Positions 6,004 to 9,115 of a DNA stretch of 9,115 bases are shown piece by piece. The notes under the pieces are model-generated. The model did not search any database. It was given only the letters and a program-made list of their open reading frames with translations, and was not told the origin of the DNA. The number at the start of each line of letters is the position of its first letter. Position 1 is the first letter of the stretch. The position numbers were made by a program, and so were the translations under genes. The DNA is from an uncultured Anaerotruncus sp. (GTDB taxonomy: Bacteria > Bacillota > Clostridia > Oscillospirales > Ruminococcaceae), in NCBI RefSeq assembly GCF_902490045.1, contig NZ_CABUCJ010000097.1, positions 1-9,115 of the forward strand. The letters run 5' to 3'.

Positions 6004-6242
6004 GCGCTTTCTGAAGAAAGCGCCCAAAGACTTTTATCAGGCCGTCCGCCGCCCTCCCCATTGCCGCGGCCCGTGTGGGCGGGCCGGGATTGGCCGTCGC
6101 CAGCCCCACTTCCACGGATCGTGCGGTGGGGACGGAGAGAAACCAGGCAGCACGAACGGCATGAACGGCGGGTCGACGCATCCCGCCTGAACCAAAAGCT
6201 TTGAGGGGGTCCCGGGGGAACTTTCTCGAAAGTTCCCCCGGG
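6004..6242. repeat. Possible inverted-repeat-bounded intergenic element
   Basis: Both ends carry a perfect hairpin followed inward by a similar tail, in opposite orientations. The left end reads GCGCTTTC-TGAA-GAAAGCGC (6004-6023) then CCAAAGACTTTTATCAGGC. The right end, read on the minus strand, is a 15-bp-stem hairpin containing AACTTTC/GAAAGTT (6242-6211), then, after a few bases, TCAAAGCTTTTGGTTCAGGC. The shared pattern is hairpin, CAAAG(A)CTTTT, then TCAGGC. Such an arrangement could be a short non-autonomous mobile element or a dispersed palindromic repeat of the genome. There is no transposase gene, and no target-site duplication is obvious. Copies elsewhere in the genome cannot be tested from this window. 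Confidence 0.4.
6211..6242. repeat. Long perfect hairpin immediately after the tmcAL stop
   Basis: Fifteen-base arms CCCGGGGGAACTTTC (6211-6225) / GAAAGTTCCCCCGGG (6228-6242) separated by TC. It starts 1 nt beyond the tmcAL stop codon. On the minus strand it is followed by a C-rich stretch, not a T run, so it is not a textbook terminator. It might protect the mRNA 3' end or be the end of a repeat. Confidence 0.75.
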
Positions 6243-7423
6243 TTACCGCACCGTAATTTTCTGCGTATAATCGGAGCCGCAGGGCTGGACGGCGGGCAGG
6301 CCGAGGGAATAGAGGTCGGTTGCGCGGGCCTCGAGGGAAGCGAACCGCGCGCAGGTTTCATTTTTCTCCGCGAGCTTGAGCAGCGAATGGGAGACGGGGA
6401 TGCGGGCGGTTTTGCTGGCGGCGGAGAGGATTTCCATACCGCGCTTATTGAAGGAGAGCGCCCGCGCGTAGGGGGGCGGCAGCTTCATGAGGTCGGCGTC
6501 CACGCCGAGGTAGGCGTTCCACACCAGCCGCCGGATGCGGGAGAGGGGGTAGCGCTTGGTCTTGACGAGGGAGAGCAGCTCGTCAAGGGAGACGGCGGCG
6601 CGCACCCCGTCGTAAAGTCGGTTGTCGAGCCCCTCCCCCGACACGTCGGGCAGGGCGGAGAAGGCGCCCTTTTCCATGCGGCGCAGGGTGGAGAGCACCG
6701 CCGTGTTGAGGCTGTGCGGGTCGAAGGGCATCAGCCCGGCGGCCGCGGCGGAGCGGTAGACGCTCATCGCGGGAGCGGGGACGTAGGGCGCGAGCGCCTC
6801 GGCCGATTCGAGGTCGAGCAGGTTGCGCAGGTGGGAGGCGGAGGCGAACCGGTCCCCGGGCTCCTGCGCGTCGTGCGCCGCGCCCGCGCGCGGGATGGTG
6901 AAGGGCGCGATGCGCAGCTCCCGGAGGGAGATCTGCCTCAGATATTCCACCGCGAGGGTGTTGTTGGGGGAGGAGAGCACCTCCGCCACCTCGGGGCCGT
7001 AGAGCTCCTCGACCGCCTTCTGGCGGGCGCGGGCGTAGGTGACGCCCGTTTCGAGCAGGTTTTTCGTGTAGTCGCCGCAGTAGGGGGAGAGAACCGCGCC
7101 CGCCGCCTTTGCGAGCAGGTCGATGTCGCCGCACTCGCTGCCGAAGGCGAGCACATCGACGCACCCCAGCCCGCCGAGAATCCCGACCGCCCCGGCCGCA
7201 AACCGCTCGGCGGTGGCCATCGCGTAGGGGAGCGGCAGCTCGAGCACGAGGTCCGCCCCGCAGGCGACGGCGGCGTTGGCGCGCACCGCTGCACAAAGCT
7301 GCCGCTCATCACGGCGACGATGTGGGTCGCGCCCGCCGCGCGCACGGCCTCGATCAAATGCGCGTGGCCGTTGTGGAAGGGGTTATATTCCGCAACGATC
7401 CCCGCGACGACCTGATTTCCCAT
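6243..7423 (-). pseudogene. tmcAL: tRNA(Met) cytidine acetate ligase (TmcAL/YlbM), broken by an internal deletion
   Basis: TmcAL uses ATP and acetate to make N4-acetylcytidine at the wobble base of elongator tRNA-Met. The N-terminus from ATG 7423 is textbook: GIVAEYNPFHNGH (8-20, with the HxGH nucleotidyltransferase motif) and AVMSGSFVQR (37-46). Straight after FVQR the frame turns to nonsense. The continuation is in another frame from 7283 on: RANAAVACGADLVLELPLPY and onward through about 346 residues to TAA at 6243-6245. In the family FVQR is followed by GEP and about ten residues before this R-A segment. Those codons are missing and only 2 nt remain, so about 28 nt are lost and the frame shifts. 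A GTG at 7286 could start a C-terminal fragment, but it would lack the ATP-binding HxGH motif. The ribosome binding site before ATG 7423 is a modest GAGGGG. Probably non-functional unless the deletion is an assembly fault. Confidence 0.85.
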
Positions 7424-7483
7424 CCGATTCCCCTCTTTGCATGGCGGCGGGAGGAAATATTTGCAGCTTTCCCCGCGAGCGCC

Positions 7484-7512
7484 TTGTAATTTCAGCTATA
7501 GTGTAATAATAT
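7484..7512 (+). promoter_or_regulatory. Putative promoter of ackA
   Basis: TTGTAA (7484-7489, 4 of 6), 17-bp spacer, TAATAT (7507-7512, 4 of 6), in an AT-rich island. Initiation near 7519 gives a leader of about 60 nt. Other -10-like hexamers lie close by (for example TATAGT 7498-7503), so the exact element is uncertain. Confidence 0.55.
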
Positions 7513-7535
7513 ATAAATGTATGTGTCGATGTCAA
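7506..7535 (-). promoter_or_regulatory. Promoter of tmcAL
   Basis: On the minus strand: perfect TTGACA (7535-7530), 18-bp spacer, TATTAT (7511-7506, 5 of 6 matches). The leader is about 75 nt. It overlaps the ackA promoter on the opposite strand almost entirely. Confidence 0.75.
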
Positions 7536-7578
7536 GCCAAGGGACCATCGGGCAACAACAAAGAAAGGGAGAGCGAAC

Positions 7579-8775
7579 ATGAAGGTACTGGTTATCAACG
7601 CGGGAAGCTCGTCGCTGAAGTATCAGCTGATCGATATGGAGGAGGAGCAGGTGCTCGCGAAGGGCAATTGCGAGCGGATTGGAATCGACGGGGTGATCAC
7701 CCACAAGGCGGGGGAACGGAAGATTTCCTACGAGGTGCCCTTCCCGACCCACACGCAGGCCCTGAAGGAGCTGGTCAAGCTGCTGACCGAGGGAGAGGGC
7801 CGCGCGATCGACAGCGTGGAGGAGATCGCCGCAGTCGGCCAGCGGATCGTGCACGGCGGCGAGCTGTTCACCAAATCCGTGCTCATCACCGACGACGTCC
7901 TCAAGGGGATCGAGGACATCTGCGACTTGGCCCCGTTGCACAACCCCGCGGCGGTCCAGTCGATCCGCGCCTGCCGCGACGTGTTCGGGGACACTCCGCA
8001 GGTGGCGGTGTTCGACACCGCCTTCCACCAGACGATGCCCGAGAAGGCGTATATGTACGGCCTGCCCTACGAGTATTACGAAAAATACCATGTGCGCCGC
8101 TACGGCTTCCACGGGACGAGCCACCGCTATGTGAGCGGCCGCCTCTTTGAGATTTCCGACATCAGCCGCTCCGGCAGCCGGATCATCACCTGCCACCTCG
8201 GCAACGGAAGCTCGCTCTGCGCCATCAAAAACGGCATCTGCATCGACACGAGCATGGGCTTCACCCCGCTCGACGGCTTCATCATGGGTACCCGCGCGGG
8301 CAGCATCGACGCCTCGATCGTGACCTACCTCGCCGAGAAGGAGGGCCTGTCGATGAAGGAAATGAGCGACATGCTCAACAAAAAATCCGGCCTGCTCGGC
8401 CTCTCGGGCATCTCGAGCGACAACCGCGACGTCACCCGCGCTGCGGACAAGGGCGACCCGCGCGCCCAGCTCACGGTGGATATGCTCTCCTACCAGATCA
8501 AAAAGTTTGTCGGCAGCTACGCGGCGGCGCTCGGCGGGCTCGACGCGGTCGTCTTCACGGGCGGCATCGGCGAGAACGATCACCACGTCCGCAAGCGCGT
8601 CTGCGCCGACATGGAGTTTTTGGGATTGAGCATCGACGTGGTCGCCAACCGCGAGGCGCAGGGACAGGAGCGCAACATCTCCGCGCCCCACAGCCTCGTC
8701 GAGACCTGGGTCATCCCGACCAACGAGGAGCTGCTCATCGCGCGCGACACGGAGGAGATCGTCTCGGGTATGTAA
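7579..8775 (+). CDS. ackA: Acetate kinase
   Basis: A complete 398-residue enzyme interconverting acetyl phosphate + ADP and acetate + ATP in the cytoplasm, the ATP-yielding last step of acetate fermentation. Every family motif is present: NAGSSSLKY (7-15, with Asn7), GQRIVHGG with Arg89 and His92, FDTAFHQTMP with catalytic Asp146, YGFHGTSHRYV with His178, HLGNGSSL (206-213), the DTSMGFTPLDGFIMGTRAG segment with Arg239, FTGGIGEN (326-333) and Glu383-Glu384 near the end. The start ATG 7579 follows AGGGAGAG. It diverges from tmcAL and is transcribed alone. The usual partner pta is absent from the window. An acetate-producing enzyme beside an acetate-using tRNA ligase is a suggestive pairing, but it may be chance. 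Confidence 0.97.
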   Translation: MKVLVINAGSSSLKYQLIDMEEEQVLAKGNCERIGIDGVITHKAGERKISYEVPFPTHTQALKELVKLLTEGEGRAIDSVEEIAAVGQRIVHGGELFTKSVLITDDVLKGIEDICDLAPLHNPAAVQSIRACRDVFGDTPQVAVFDTAFHQTMPEKAYMYGLPYEYYEKYHVRRYGFHGTSHRYVSGRLFEISDISRSGSRIITCHLGNGSSLCAIKNGICIDTSMGFTPLDGFIMGTRAGSIDASIVTYLAEKEGLSMKEMSDMLNKKSGLLGLSGISSDNRDVTRAADKGDPRAQLTVDMLSYQIKKFVGSYAAALGGLDAVVFTGGIGENDHHVRKRVCADMEFLGLSIDVVANREAQGQERNISAPHSLVETWVIPTNEELLIARDTEEIVSGM

Positions 8776-8789
8776 CCGCCGGAAACCTA

Positions 8790-8826
8790 AAAAAGCCGGG
8801 GCGCGGTGACCGCGTCCCGGCTTTTT
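8790..8826. terminator. Bidirectional terminator between ackA and spoIIR
   Basis: A 17-bp stem, 8790-8806 paired with 8810-8826, with one G-U wobble and loop TGA. Its core is GCCGGG/CCCGGC flanked by A and T runs (AAAAA, TTTTT), so it works in both directions for the convergent genes. Confidence 0.93.
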
Positions 8827-8827
8827 G

Positions 8828-9115
8828 TTACTCCGGGTCCGTTTCCCTGCCGAAGAGCTTTTCGAACGCCTCGACGACGGCGAGCTTGGGCTTGAAGAGC
8901 GGTTCGCTGTTGAGCGTTTCGATCTCTTCAAAGGCGGGCATGTCCTCGGCCATGGCGGCGGAGACGCAGATGGGCGGATACATGACGCACCACCAGTTGT
9001 GCCCCGCTCCTTCTCCGATCGTGACGCGCACCGCGTCGTAATCGCCGGCGGGCAGCAGGAGGTCGTCGTACTGCCGCGTGGAAAAGTACATGCGGCAGAG
9101 TTCGGCGCGCACCGG
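8828..9115 (-). CDS. spoIIR: Stage II sporulation protein R, C-terminal part (partial)
   Basis: The frame is open through the right edge, so only the last 95 or so codons are present; stop TAA is at 8828-8830. The visible part has LLPAGDYDAVRVTIGEGAG and then HNWWCVMYPPICV, the highly conserved core of SpoIIR (L-P-A-G-x-Y-x-A-x-R-V-x-I-G-E-G, then H-N-W-W-C-V and P-P-x-C). SpoIIR is made in the forespore, secreted into the intermembrane space, and triggers SpoIIGA to process pro-sigma-E in the mother cell. It places the organism among endospore-forming Firmicutes by descent. The tail after the core is short and acidic, ending G-R-E-T-D-P-E. The signal peptide and promoter are outside the window. 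Confidence 0.93.
   Translation of the reverse strand, partial: PVRAELCRMYFSTRQYDDLLLPAGDYDAVRVTIGEGAGHNWWCVMYPPICVSAAMAEDMPAFEEIETLNSEPLFKPKLAVVEAFEKLFGRETDPE

Larger units (their letters stand above)
5833..6242. other. Intergenic region without a gene, dense in hairpins
   Basis: About 410 bp separate the PRTase-like gene from the broken tmcAL. From left to right it holds the PRTase ribosome binding site and promoter (to 5904), two hairpins with T runs (5906-5943 and 5965-5995), a short perfect hairpin (6004-6023), a GC-rich stretch of about 170 bp with weak local pairing, and a 15-bp perfect hairpin (6211-6242) abutting the tmcAL stop. The minus-strand frame is open through much of it, but the composition is Arg/Pro-rich and no start has a good ribosome binding site, so I see no protein gene. 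Confidence 0.7.

Noticed and set aside
5833..6027. Longer N-terminus for the PRTase-like protein
   Set aside because: The in-frame extension would cover the extended -10 promoter and two terminators. ATG 5832 has a well-spaced GGAGG.
6201..7415. A 404-codon plus-strand open frame opposite tmcAL
   Set aside because: The tmcAL motifs on the minus strand are unmistakable. The plus-strand product is Gly/Arg/Val-rich and has no recognisable domain.
7492..8931. A 479-codon minus-strand open frame opposite ackA
   Set aside because: It is antisense to a fully conserved acetate kinase and runs through the terminator into the spoIIR end.
1..9115. tRNA, rRNA, CRISPR array, transposase or phage genes
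   Set aside because: I saw no tRNA-like cloverleaf, no regularly spaced direct repeats and no transposase, integrase or phage structural motifs on either strand.

Overview
The window is GC-rich (roughly two thirds G+C by eye), with AT-rich patches only at promoters. It reads as chromosomal DNA of a high-GC, endospore-forming member of the Clostridia. The support is a SpoIIR C-terminus at the right edge, strong AAGGAGG-type ribosome binding sites, consensus sigma-A promoters, GC-rich intrinsic terminators, a YtrA/YtrB-type module, a stand-alone FeoA and acetate kinase. An Oscillospiraceae/Ruminococcaceae-like lineage is my guess from base composition and gene content, not something the sequence proves.

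Left part, plus strand: the last 35 codons of lysyl-tRNA synthetase, then a membrane-anchored protein of unknown function closed by a terminator. A monocistronic unit follows, with its own promoter and terminator, encoding a secreted DUF4097-type beta-repeat protein. Next is a four-gene operon made of a YtrA-type GntR repressor, an ABC ATPase and two related ABC-2 permeases. Its promoter overlaps a near-perfect 23-bp palindrome, the likely autoregulatory operator. The repressor appears to start at CTG, and the last permease carries a 1-nt frameshift near its end. A promoter and a stand-alone FeoA-domain gene with a Cys-Cys tail follow.

Middle, minus strand: an orotate-phosphoribosyltransferase-like gene whose PRPP loop lacks the usual acidic pair, converging on feoA over a shared bidirectional terminator. 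Upstream of it is about 410 bp without a gene. This holds its promoter, two stacked terminator hairpins and a roughly 240-bp segment bracketed by inverted hairpin-plus-tail motifs, possibly a non-autonomous repeat. Beyond that is tmcAL (ylbM), broken by loss of about 28 nt just after its N-terminal motif.

Right part: tmcAL and ackA diverge from overlapping promoters. AckA is a complete acetate kinase with no pta beside it. It ends at a long bidirectional hairpin shared with the convergent, right-truncated spoIIR gene.

I found no convincing new multi-gene system. The most useful leads are the two gene lesions, the CTG start with the operator, the altered PRPP loop and the inverted-repeat-bounded intergenic segment. 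The DUF4097 protein next to the YtrABC-like operon suggests a cell-envelope theme, but the two units have separate promoters and the functional link is inference.
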